Positions 33,089 through 45,140 of a stretch of 64,000 bases of DNA are shown piece by piece. This DNA is from Xiphophorus maculatus (Eukaryota > Chordata > Actinopteri > Cyprinodontiformes > Poeciliidae), in the NCBI RefSeq assembly GCF_002775205.1, contig NC_036456.1, positions 10,629,463-10,693,462 of the forward strand, given 5' to 3'. Position 1 is the stretch's first letter. Each line of letters begins with the position of its first letter. The notes beneath the pieces were generated by a model. That model searched no databases, was not told the origin of the DNA, and saw only the letters and a list, made by a program, of their open reading frames with translations. The position numbers and the translations under genes are program-made.

Positions 33089-36000
33089 CTACTCTGATTT
33101 GTCGTCCATCTCAGTCAAAACCGAGTAGCACACTTTCTGAATCAGGATGCCACACTTAGCTGAAAGAAACACACAAAAGGAAGATTTAAGTTTACATCCA
33201 TGTGGGAAGGTTTTGTCAGTAAAACAATTTAAATGAACTACAAATATGGCTGACAAGAAAATGATCCATTCAGATAATTTTACCAAACTACTAAGTGGAG
33301 AACTACTGCGTATAAATTTTGATAAATGTGGCACATTAAATACGGGGAGTTAGGAAAACTAACACCGCACATCAACCTGAACACACCATCCTCACAGTAA
33401 AACATGGTGATGGCAGCAGCATGATATGGGGATTCCTGAGCAGCCCAGAGTTAAAAGAAAGATGGATACATGGCAATCCAAGAGGAAATATTGGTTGAGG
33501 CTGAAAATAAATTGTGTCTGTGACAAAGTTTCACCTTCCATTTGGTCTATTAACCCTAAACAGAGAGCAAGAGGTAAAACTGAGCAGTTTAACTTAAAAC
33601 ATAATCGTGTGTTGGGATCCGGTCAAAGTCAAGAAACAAATCCCTTCAAGAATCTGTAGTAAAATTGGAAAGTTGCTGTAGAGAACTACTTGCTGTTGAG
33701 ATTTAGGAAAATGTAAAATAAAAAAATCAAAGATTTCTACCTTTACATGTACAAAGTTGGTACAGACATGCCTCAACATATGTGCAGTGGTAATTTCATT
33801 GAGACGGTTCTACAAAGTGATGAATCAGGTGGGATGAATATCTGGTTGAGTTGGAGTTCTAGAAAATAAACTTCACCAAAAAACCTGCATAAATAAATGC
33901 TTGAGGTAATGAAATGACTCCTTTGTACCCCAACAGACTCACCCAAAAGACTGCAACCAATTCATGACAAAAACTTCCTACAATCCTTCAATTCATGATT
34001 GAATTGTTCTCAATTCGAGGGAATCCTGGGTTTGCCTTACCGATGAAGCTGCGCAGCCACAGCGGCCTCTTGGTGGCCGGAGTGTAGCAGCACAGGAAGT
34101 AGACAGGAACTCCTGACAGGGCGATGCCGATGCCGATCAGAGAGTTGATGGTGTCGCTGTAGAGGGGCACCACCACCAGGAAGATGGTGAGGAGGCAGAA
34201 AATGATGGGGTAGATCAGGCTGAGCTGTGAGAGGGAAAGGCGAGAGATGAAGACTTGAGTCTTTAAACTGAAACTACATCTGGACTGGGACTGATCTACC
34301 TTTAGCGGTCTCTCTCTGTCGGGTTGCTTCCAGCGAAGGTAGAGCTGCCCTAAGATAGATAAGCCAACGAAGAACCAGTAGCTGAAGCTGTAGTAGTTGA
34401 TCAGCCTGAAGACGTCTTCCACGCACAGATAGATAAGAGCCATAAAGCCCTGGGGAAGGGAGACATAAAACCTGGTTACATCAGGAAACCGGTGATAAAC
34501 AGATAAGATTAAAAGTTATTGTAGATGACTGACGTTGAAGAGGAGGGCAGGAATGGGAGTGTAGCGATGGACGTGGATCATGCACAGGAAGTCAGGCAGG
34601 TGTCCCTCTCTGGAGCCCACGAAGAACAACCTGTTCATGAAAAACAAGAAAGTGGGTTAGTATGGGTTTGCTTCACGACTCCTACTGAGGTTCTGTTCAT
34701 CTGAACGCCTCACCTGGAGGCCGCCACGATGGAGGCGTTCAGCCCGCCGAAGCAGGAGAGAGCCACCGCTAGAGGAATGGTCCAGTTCATCACGCCAAAC
34801 ACCTGGTCTGCAAAGGTCTGCAGCGAAACAACAGCGGGTTTTAAACCACAATCCCTCCGTCACGAAGGTCAAGACTAACTGAAAGCATCCAGGAACTCAC
34901 CACGGCGACGGCATCGCTGTCTAAGATGGCGTTGATGGGGAGGACGGTGTAGTAAGCCACGTTGGTCAGGATGTAGATCACTGTCACGATGGGCATGGAG
35001 ATGGCGATGGCCAGGGGAAGATTCCTGCAGTTCACAGAGACGACCAGCAGGGGGAAGCAAAGCAGAAGAGATGCGCAACAAGTTCAGCTCAGAGAGGGAG
35101 AGAGGAATTGAGATGAGGATGTTTGACACCTAATCTGCCTGGGAACCCTGAGAGTCTGGAGATCTAGACGTAATCAGGCTGGCCTTTGTTCGAATTAAAG
35201 CAACGACTCTCTTGTGAAAGGTTTCTTTGAATTTGATTTAAAAGCCTTGCTCTTCTTCACAAAGGTTAAACAAAACAGGAGGAAAAGATTTAGACTAAAT
35301 AGCATCAGAGCAGAACAAAGAAGTGTCAACGAGGCACTAAAATCAATGCATTTAGGACCGTATGAGAGAAACAAAGGTAAAAATGATACGTTGAAGGATT
35401 AGTATCAGGAGGTATTGGTTAAAATTTTTATTCAAATTTTTTAATTAGATTTACTGACTAAATGTGACTTTCTTTATTCAGTCAATAATTAAAAAATCTA
35501 CTGGTTTAGACTAAGAAGTTAGCTCCTCCTGAGTTCATGCAGCCTTACTCCATGTAATCAGCCACCAGGACGACTTCCAACACAACGGAAGGCAAAACCT
35601 GAAATCCCCATTTCTGTGAAACGCTCCACAGCTCAAAGCTTTTTGATGCTATTAAGAAACTCAATCAATCTGACTGAGAACAGTTTGAAAGTGATCAGTT
35701 TACTCGTTTGCTAATCAGAATTTTAAGCTGAAATTTTAGTTTTGATACAGCTGAAAGTTGGATGTGGAGGATTAAAATATTAATCTGAGGGTTTAAATGA
35801 TTTATTTAAGCTACTGTTTTTTTCCAGGGTTAATAATTACACAAAGCATAACTGCAGTGATTGTAAAAAGAATAACAACAGTAGGTGTAAAACTTGGTAT
35901 TTGTTGTGGACTTCTTTCATTTACACATTATGTAACATACATATAAACACACCCTGCTAAAATTGTATCTTTTGGCCAAACCAGTCACCCTCAGATAAAA

Positions 36001-39000
36001 GAAATTGATCAGGATGTTCAGGAAAAACCAAAGAACTACGAAGGCTCTAGCCTATGATGAACTGGAAACTGTTGGAACAGCAGTGTGACTCTCCACAGTA
36101 AAGAAATTAAATATTATCATAGACTGAGGAGGTGGTGAGTAGGAAAGAAACTGAAATCTGCAGCTGAACTGCAGAAACACTGCACCAACTATCAAGCACG
36201 GCGGTGGAGGCATCATGCTTTGGTGTGATTTTGCTGCAACAGTGACTGGTGCATTGCACAGCATGACCAGCTGGGAGGACAACCTCCACTTTCCCGATTC
36301 CCACCTCAAGTAATCAGCTTGTCAGTTGAAATATTGACACTACTGGCTTCTCCAGCAGGAAAATGATTTGAAATATCATCAAAACTGGTTTTGACATGGA
36401 TAAGGTCCTGATCTAAACCTGATTGAATCGACTATGTTTATTAGGGTGAGTCCAATCTTATCTGGACTGACTCTGGTAGTTCTGTCAGGAGGAGTCAGCA
36501 CTTCTGTAAAAGCTGATTGTTATTTGTATGATAAACTATTTGGGGTGCTACAGAGAGGCTTATCACTTTAAATCAAATAACGGACCTCCCCAGCCCTATA
36601 GGTCGTTTTTCCTGGCCTGCCCACCTCTCTGGGTTTTTGATCTCCTCTGTGACGAAGTTGAGCGTGTCCCATCCGGAGTAGGAGAACAGAGCGGAGTACA
36701 GAGCCAGAGCGATGTGTCCTGGGTCCTGAGAGGAGCCGTCAAACATACCGTCAAAGTTCTGGGTGTAACCTGGAAAATGAAAATATATATATGAAAAAAA
36801 CACTTTCAGTAATCATTAAGCTGTTTTTAATGAGAAGACAGCAGAATTTTCTGCCCATCATCTAATCATTGACGCTTATTGTCGGCTCGGCGACTCGCTG
36901 AGCTGACCTTGTCCGATCTTCACCAGGCCGGTGATGATGACAGCGATGAGGGCGATGACCTTGGCGTAGGTGAAGAAGTCCTGCACCCTGGTGCCCCACT
37001 TCACGTAGGCGCAGTTCACGAAGGTCAGCAGACCTGCGAGGGGAGCCGCCAAACAGTCAGTCAGAGAGGAGAGTCCGTGGAGACGTGTGGTCTGTAAACT
37101 CCAGCGTGCGCCAGCATGTTTCCGTGTGGCTGATCTAAGGAAACGCTGCTGCTGACTCAAGCAGAGCGGCCTGTTGTTTGTCAGGCGAGGAAACAGCTGA
37201 GAGCAGCACATACAGGCGGACGCTCACACACTGAGACACACACACAGACACAAGCAGGTACAGCGCCTTGCCCGTGGATTCAGGACCTTAAACCTTCTCG
37301 CGTTCTGTCACACTGCCACCACAAACTTCAGTGTATTTAGCTGGGATTTTAAGTGTAGAACTGATGCAGCGTTTTACATTTTGTTCCATATAAGACGAAC
37401 ATCTGAAAAGTGCGGCTTGAATTTGAATCTACAAGACGGCTTACGCTGAGCATCTGTGAACCTCAAGATTAATATTTTTGTACATATTGTAAACTGGATG
37501 TAGATCTGGACTTTGACTGGACCACTAATAAATGTACATACTTTGATCTAAACAAATCTTCCGGAGCTCTCGCTCTACTTTTAGGCTCTTTCTGCCCAAG
37601 TCGTAAGGCTTTTTGTAGCTTGCAGCAGTTAAACGTCTGGCATTATATATATTCTCCTTAACTCTACCCAGCTTCCCTGTCACAGCTGAAAAAAAAGCAT
37701 TCCCATTGCATAATGCTGCCACCACTATGCATCACCCTGGGGGTTTTCTGTTCAGAAGGAAACTGTCCTCCACTCATAATGAATGAGTCACACGCAGAAC
37801 ACAAAGTTTCATTTTGCTAACATCTGACCAGAGCATCTTTGTCCCACTTTAGCTACTCCCCCAACATGGTTTGAGCCAAACAGAAAACTAAATTCAGCTT
37901 TCTTTGAACATCAGCTTTCTTCCATTAAAGCCAGATTTGTGGATGGCACAGCTATTTTATTTTATTTTATTTTTGATAAACATGTTTCGCTCGGACCGCA
38001 GTTGCGCCAAACTCCTCGACTTTTTCACTTAATGAATTCAACCTTTTCTTTTTGTGAGATGTTGATGCCGTTTCATTAATGTTCCCTAACAAAGATCTAA
38101 GGCTTTCGCAGAGTTATATACTGAGATTAAACTAAACACGATTCTGTTTGTAATTCACATTACAGAGTGTTGAATGCTGAATAACACGACACAATGTGAC
38201 GAGACTCAAAGGGATTGGATACTGTTGCAAAGGCAGCTTTCAAAAGGTTCAGAGGAAGATTTGTAATCCCAAACTGACCTCATGTGTGTGTGACCACACT
38301 TCAGCTCGGTATTTAAGTTTGTAACTATTTACGCTCCTATCAAACCAGCGATAGAAGAAAATTGATTTCAGCTGCTTTCCTTTGACATGTTGTCTTCCTT
38401 CACCTTGAGCAGCGTCACAGTGTTTGTCTTCTTATCAGCAGCTAATCCATAAAGACAGAAACTTGAAGATATCCACACATAGTTGCACTTTTTTGCAAAT
38501 GTCCTTTTTTTTTTTTATCTCACTCCCTCTCCAGAGGGAGTATTAGTTGTTGTGCAAGTTTTATGAATGCTGATAGAATAAGTTGCCCTCCAAAGCAGCT
38601 GACAGAGCAGGTTGAGTCTCAGCTTTTTCACTCATCACGCTTCAACGGTTGCGTAAAATGGTTTTGGAAGAGTCTGAGACATCGTTTAATTATGAGTGTC
38701 TCTAGTTTAACAGGGGAAAAATGTTGTCTTTTAAACACTTAGAGGATCACAACAGGCCTGAGATCAACAGGAAGTCTATTCAAACGCAATAAAACAAACA
38801 AGCATCACATATTTGTGAGTTACTTTTAAGCGTATGCTTAAAAGTCAGAATCCTGAAAACATTGCAGAATTCTGATATTTAGAAAAAAGCTCCAAAACAA
38901 CCAGATGTAAACTATATAAAATGAACATAAATAAAATGTTATTTCTTCAGTTTGATTAAAATGCTTTAAAAGGTTTAGAATAAATAAATATTTAACTTTC

Positions 39001-42000
39001 TAGACATGCGATGTAGGACTGCAACCAAAGATTACTTCAATAATCGAAAATTCAGTCGATTATCCTGATGATTAATGGATTAATCTAAAAACATTCTGGT
39101 TTATTATACAGATTTTTCTCAAGTTTTTATTATATAATATTAGAAATACATTAATAAATGCAAATAAACAATTATTTTAAAAAAATACAACAGCATCTCT
39201 CTAGTGAACGCTAATTTGGGCGGATCTGGAGATTATTTTTTATATCAACTAATTAATAATTGTGGACAGCAAAAGCTGCTTAATATGAGACTTTTTTGTG
39301 ACAGAATTTGAATCAGGTGAAGCTAAAACAACTTGAGAAGTTCTGGATGGAGCATCTTTACAGACAAAGTTTTTAATTGATCTTAAATGTAAAATGTGTT
39401 TGTACAGGTTTGGCTTAGTGTCTGATCTGAGTGTGTTGTTCTCTCAGCAAATGTCCTTTTCTTGAGCCTCTATACTCTAGTTAATTAAATCGATTACTGA
39501 CTTCATTATTTCAATAATAGATTCATCACGATTAATCGTTTCAGTCCTAATGTGATGCTAACTTTTAACATTAAAAGATTCAAGCCACTGCCATGTCTTG
39601 GTGCTGACGGCCCTGACGTCAGCCCTCTGTCTGATATGAAAAGACCTTCAGATTATTGGATTCAGGTGATTCAGTTCCCAGCAAGCAGAAGCCACAGAAA
39701 AGGATTCAAGGCCAAGTGAGGAGGAGGAGTCGTGTGGCGCTGGACGGAGGAGCTTCCCACAAGTATCCAAGGAGACGGGTGAAACTGAGATACGGACAGA
39801 AAGCAACTCTATAGAAGGCATCAACACGTTCTCCCTCTGCTCAGACTCTGCTGTCACTTTCTCATGTTTCTCTGTAAACCCTCCTTATGTGTTAATCACA
39901 CATATTCACTCATATAAAAGCTTAGAGAACTAATGTTGGTCAGGAGTTTTGCAGGAGTTTTTTGTTTGGGGAATTTTGATATTGCATTTTGAGGCTGGGC
40001 TTCTCTTCTGTTAGAGGATTTTCGGATGTGAAAGAAAAAATTTTCTTAGGATGTACTTTTGTTTTGGAAATGCGAACCTGTAACGGTTTTTTGCTTGAAT
40101 AAATCTTCCTTTATTTTTCTTTGTTTTACCACAAATCCTTGCATGTGAGGGTTTTTGTTTGGTAAGTGTCCTGCAATTTATAATACAAGTTTCTGCTTCC
40201 TGGGTAATTACTAAAGAGCACTTGCTGAGGTTTTACAGTGATTTAGTTTAACCCCTGTGGGTTTAAACTGGTGTGACTGCAGAGAGACAGTCAGGAAACT
40301 CAAATAATTAGATATAAAACTCACTTTATATCTAGTTATAATTAGAGGCCTTTTAAGGCCTCTTGTCACTTTAAATCCAAATGAGCTGCTGCTGGCCATG
40401 AACCTCCACTTCAATGTTTACACTGGCACGTAAAAATGCTCAATTATACAACCGTACATCTATGAAAAGCAGAGGTTGAACCTCCTGGAGAACCAACAAG
40501 AGTGCTCGATAGTTTCTGGACGGTAAGCCAACAACATCAAAAACAAAACTTTGGGGGGGGGTTTTCCAGCAGCCATTGTACGGCAGATACAGCGGTAAAA
40601 CCAGCTGACCAAATGTACTGGAGCTCAGTGTGGGTTGCAAGGTGACAAGCTGGGCTTTACTGGGGTTGCTAGGTAACAGCACAGTGCCCGTCAAATGTCG
40701 CTTCACAATCGGCTGGTTTTTGAAACGACTCATTTTTCAGACATAAAAAAAACATTTACTTATAGACTTGGTGGGGGTTTTTAAACACTTGGGATGTTTT
40801 TAGAAACAATTGAGACCCAAATAGAAGTACGGCCCCCCTTTAATGGGACTTGACCAGTCTTACACTCAATACTCTCAGTAATCTCCTTAGATGTGTTTTT
40901 TTGCATGGCTGCAGATCCTCATTTTTTCCATGGTTACAGTATCTGTCTTCCAACATGACTGTTTAAGAAATGAGAAACAATTAACTGAATCAGTTAGGGT
41001 TAAATATAATTTGCTGCCGGCAGAAACAGTAATTATCCAATGGGAGGCCCCTATGTATTTACTTAGTTAAATCCCAGTAAGGAAGTTTCTAAATCCAGTC
41101 GCAAAGGGGAAAACAATATGTTTTAGGCTAAGTGGAGAAGACTGAATAGATTTTATCTATCTGATTTAAAGTATCTAAGTTTTAGCAAGTTGAAAACATC
41201 AATTACTCATCATCAATAGATCCAGATTGTATTGTTTGTAAAAGATAGTGTGGAGTTAAATTAAAACTGAGAATCATCTGTTTCATAACAGATTAAGTTG
41301 TTTTTGACAGAACCAGTTGATACAGCTGATCTATGAAACCCACAACCAGCTGCATAAATCTAAATGATTTCCACCATTATGTGAAATAAATCCTCTACTA
41401 GTCAAATGAAAAATAAACTAAACTATCTGCAACTTTAAGCTAATCCTTTACTGAAACAATCATCAGTAAACATGTATGTAGCTGTGTCTAAATACAGTTT
41501 CCAAATACTGGTGGCTTCAGTATCATCCTGTCGTACAAGGACAGCTGAACATTTTTCATCAACCAGTTACTATGTGTTGGAGGTGCAGGCTGAAGAAGGC
41601 TGAATATTAAATTTAACCAATAAGATTAATTTTAAAGAAAATGCTAGCTTTACATCTGCTTTTCTTTTTTCCAGTTGAATTCTACAAGATATGCGTCACT
41701 CTAAAGGTGTTTTTAAAATGATTTTTTATTACAGGCTGATCATAAAACCTGGCATTTAACCAGGGGTGTGAAACTTTGTGGATGCCCAGAGTTGATCATG
41801 TTGTTTTCAGTGGAACCAACAGGAAGTGGGTTTTTATGGTTTGCTGTTGTGCTGAGCTGTCAGCTGCCTGATGGCCTCTCAGGTCAGAGTCTCCCTGCAG
41901 CGAGGACTTTACCTCTCTGCTATCTGCTCCGCCTTTAAGTGCTGCTTATCGCTGAATGGACCATGCGTGCGTGCGTGTGTGTGTGTGTGTGTGTTGGTGC

Positions 42001-43046
42001 TCATATTTAAAGTCTGTGTCTGTTAATGCATTCCTTCCAGGTAAGAAGGAGTAATTCTGACAGCTATTGAGGACAACGTGAGCATATTTTATCTTGAATC
42101 CATCGTCTTATCTGTGAGCCAATGTTTTAATAAGCATTATTAAAACATTGAGTCCAGTTCCCTCTCTACTAATCCTCCCAGGTGAGCAGTCTGATGAGTT
42201 ATTGATCGTTTTATTAACTGTTTGGCTCTAGTTACCTGAACAAACATCTATGAAGAACCTTGCAGTGTTTCCCACTCAGTAAAAAAGGCCCACCCGTGAA
42301 CGCGGTTTCTAAATTTCTTAAATTGAGTAAAATAACTTTTCCCCTGGTTGGTTACTCCTGACTGAGGTTTCAGGGCGGCTCAGTTCCCCTTTTCATCTGA
42401 GCTCAGCAATTCTTTCTGCTCCAGACTTGCTGACTGCAGCCATGGTGTCACCATCTTTCACTTCTCCACTCCCTAAAGCTCACATGATTTCTCTCCAATG
42501 TGCAACCACAGTAATACAATCCACACTTTATTCTCCTACATGCGTCTACTTACATATACAAGCGGCAGCCAGGAGCCTGTTGGCCACGTACGGCGCGATA
42601 CAGGTGGGGAAGATGGGCTGCACCATGTAGTTGGAGAACGTGATGGCGATCACGGCCTGGCTAGTCGGCTCGATGATCAGCAGGGACGTCCACAGACGGA
42701 TGAAGGCCAGGAACCCACCAAAGGCCTCCAGGATGTAGGCGTAGGAGGCCCCCGATTTGGTGATGGTGGTCCCCAGCTCGGCGTAGCACAGGGCCCCGAA
42801 GACGGAGAAGATCCCACCGACGGTCCACACCACCAGGGAGAGGCCATAGGAGGCGCTGTGGATGAGGACGCCCTTGGGCGAGACGAAGATCCCCGAGCCG
42901 ATCATGTTCCCCACGATGAGGCAGACCCCGTTCAGGAGGGAGATCTCCTTCTTCAGCTTCATGGACTCCTCGCAGCTCTCAGGTTTAGCAGACGTTGGGC
43001 CCCCGTTGGCCCCTTCCTCCGTGGGAGATGGGGTGTAGGACGCCAT
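33089..43046 (-). CDS. slc7a7: y+L amino acid transporter 1 (SLC7A7, y+LAT1)
   Basis: Nine coding exons: 42554-43046, 36908-37033, 36625-36769, 34901-35024, 34714-34817, 34534-34630, 34300-34449, 34041-34224, 33089-33159; 497 residues, close to the 511 of human. The sequence follows y+LAT1 throughout: [32 protein letters not shown] (the substrate-site helix 1 GSGIF), [69 protein letters not shown], and the tail [11 protein letters not shown], which matches the y+LAT1 end (VLCMSVAAEMD) rather than LAT2. It is a twelve-span light chain that pairs by disulfide with 4F2hc (SLC3A2) and exports cationic amino acids in exchange for neutral ones plus sodium at basolateral membranes. Intron 1 of the coding part is 5.5 kb and carries transposon remnants. 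Confidence 0.95.
33346..33850 (+). mobile_element. Tc1-like DNA transposon remnant
   Basis: ACATGGTGATGGCAGCAGCATGATATGGGG is the degenerate DNA of the KHGGGSIMLWG block of Tc1-type transposases, followed by decayed downstream sequence. Positioned in the last intron of slc7a7, opposite strand. It is clearly inactive. Confidence 0.6.
35960..36470 (+). mobile_element. Tc1-like DNA transposon remnant
   Basis: TCAAGCACGGCGGTGGAGGCATCATGCTTTGG near 36195 corresponds to [10 protein letters not shown], and GATCTAAACCTGATTGAATC near 36410 to the DLNPIES-type DDE block. Lies in an slc7a7 intron; decayed. Confidence 0.6.
37258..37880 (-). mobile_element. Tc1-like DNA transposon remnant
   Basis: Begins AGCGCCTTGCCCGTGGATTCA, matching the terminal region of fish Tc1-type elements, and contains TCTGGACTTTGACTGGACCA and ATAATGCTGCCACCACTATG in reverse sense. 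Decayed and with internal deletions. It lies in coding intron 1 of slc7a7. Confidence 0.65.
39014..39549. mobile_element. hAT-type MITE
   Basis: Ends TAGGACTGCAACCAAAGATTA and ATTAATCGTTTCAGTCCTA form imperfect inverted repeats of the common fish type with interior AATCGATTA-like words. Flanks ATGCGATG (39006-39013) and ATGTGATG (39550-39557) form an 8-bp target duplication with one mismatch. No coding capacity. Confidence 0.7.
41965..41994. repeat. (GCGT)n/(GT)n microsatellite
   Basis: GCGTGCGTGCGT followed by a GT dinucleotide run in slc7a7 intron 1. Confidence 0.85.
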
Positions 43047-43769
43047 TGTTCAAGTTCAAGTTAGCAGTTTTTTAGGTTGGGTTTGGAGTCCCAGAGGTAA
43101 CTTTTTTTTTTTCCCAAAAATGGGGTTGAAGATGAAATTACTCCCCTCGGTTATCTTCGTTTATCTCCCGCCATCTGTGAAGGAAACACACAAGAAGGTA
43201 TCAGTGAGGCTGCAACCATGGAAACTGAGTCCCGGCCACAAAAACACCCAACAAACTCTAAAACCTCAAGAAGGCCAGCCAAATAAAAACATATTTCCCA
43301 CACCCGGGACGCCAAACGAAGCACAAACATACATGAAAACATATTACACTGAGGACACTGCTGGATTGGAGGGCAGTTTTGTGGATTGCAGAACCATTAG
43401 GGGCCCGCTGCAAATGGCCTTTTAAGGTTGAGTGTATTTACAGAGAGACGGGGAGGGGAAGCAAACACGCTCCTCGTTGGTAACCAAAAGCTGAGGAAGG
43501 AAAACTGACCAAGACGCACGTTTGAGCCTCAGAGCCGCCCACGCACTGAGAGTATCGGCACAGGGGATACAGGTCACATGATTTCCAAAGTTCATCATCC
43601 TCAGCAGGCAAAGTCTGATGATGATAATGATGATGAGGCAGACATCGCAAGAAGCAAATCCTTTCACATTTCTGATTGGGTAATCAGCTCTGACCTCCAA
43701 CAAGTGATTAACCTTATAAGTTTGATTGGTGAAAGAAGTGATAGAAATAGGGTAATCACATTTGCATTC

Positions 43770-44475
43770 AGCCTCTGTGCGACCAACATGAAGAACACTG
43801 TGGCATGGAAAACTAACACTTCACCGTACCCAGAAAACACCATCCCCACTGTGAGACACGGCGGAGGCAGCATTATCCTGTGGTGATGCTTTTCTTCTGT
43901 GGGGACACAGAAGCTCTTCAAAGCTCCTTGGCAAATGGATGAAGATAAATATAGGGCCAGCGCTGAAAGCAATTCTGTTAGAAGCTGCACAGATTTGAGT
44001 CTGGAGCTTCCAGCAGGTCAGTGACCCCCTAACACACAACCAGAGCAACAAGGGAACGGCTTACATCAAAGCATATCCATGTGGTACTACGGTTCAGTCA
44101 GCCTAGATCTAAATCCCACTGGGAATCTGTGGCAACACTTGAAAATAGTCATTTTCAGATGCTCTTCATTCAGTCGTTAACTCAGCTTAAGACGTTTTGC
44201 AAAGAATAATAGGCAAAAATGTAAGTATCTAGATTTGCAGAGCTGGTAGAGACGTATAACGACATGCAGTGCCAGGTGGTTCCACAAAGTGTTGACACAG
44301 ACTCAGATCAGGTTTTATCAAAAGTTTCGAAAACATAATTTTCCTTCCACTTCACAATGAAGTGTTTTTGCTGGTCTAGCTCATGAAATCCCATTAAAAT
44401 ACATTCAAGTTTGCAGCTACAAAGTGATAAAATTCGGAAACATTCAACATCCAACACTTTTGTAGGATGTTACAT
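43770..44475 (+). mobile_element. Tc1-like DNA transposon remnant
   Basis: Shows the blocks GTGAGACACGGCGGAGGCAG (RHGGGSI), CATGTGGTACTACGGTTCAG, TCTAAATCCCACTGGGAATC (LNPTGNLW) and CTTCCACTTCACAATGAAGT near the 3' end. This is the fullest Tc1-type copy here; several breaks make it inactive. Confidence 0.7.
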
Positions 44476-44999
44476 GTCTAGAATTTGATCACTTCTTATC
44501 CACATTTTAGCCTTTATTTCCTCTTGGTGAAAAGAGGCAAGGCTAAAAAGGATAAAAAAAAAGAGTTCCTCAAATGGACAGATTAAGGTTTAATCTGGTT
44601 TGATCATTCAGAAATAATAAACACAAAATAAGGAAATTATTTGACCAGACACTGAAGAGGGTAATCAGACCTGATTTGAGCGTTGACACCAGAAACTGAT
44701 AGTGAAAATGAAAAACAGCTGAAAGAGAATCTCAAAAGGAGACAGTAAAAGCCTTGGACGTCTCGGAAACCTGGAGGGAGCAGCAGACCAGCAGCACGTG
44801 GCTTCATGAAGGAGTCTCTGCGAAGAAGGACAGTGCACTGAGTGCCCGTTCATGTGCCAAAGACACAGAGAGGTGAGGCTCTTTCAGAAACAGAGAGCAA
44901 GGTCCAAAAGCTGCTGATAAGTACGTGAAGGTTACATCCTAGAACCACTCAACCAGTCATCAGCAAATCAAAAACAAAGCATACTGACATTATGTTATT

Positions 45000-45140
45000 A
45001 TCCATCCATCAATCCATCCATCCATTTTCTAACACCCTTGTCCCTAGTGGGGTCAGGAGATGCTGGTGTCTATCTCCAGCTAACGTTCTGGGCCAGAGGC
45101 GGGTTCACCCTGGACAGGTCGCCAGTCTGTCCCAATTATG
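45000..45140 (-). repeat. RTE-type LINE/SINE tail repeat with (TCCA)n
   Basis: Starts with ATCCATCCATCAATCCATCC, then CTTGTCCCTAGTGGGGTCAG and ACCCTGGACAGGTCGCCAGT, a very common fish repeat tail read on the reverse strand. Confidence 0.65.

Larger units (their letters stand above)
37881..42553. other. Intron 1 of slc7a7, remainder
   Basis: No exon recognised. It holds a hAT-type MITE at 39014-39549 and a GT-rich microsatellite at 41965-41994; the rest appears to be plain AT-rich intron. Confidence 0.5.

Noticed and set aside
42498-43064. Plus-strand 188-codon open frame
   Set aside because: It is the antisense of slc7a7 exon 1, whose minus-strand product is clearly conserved.
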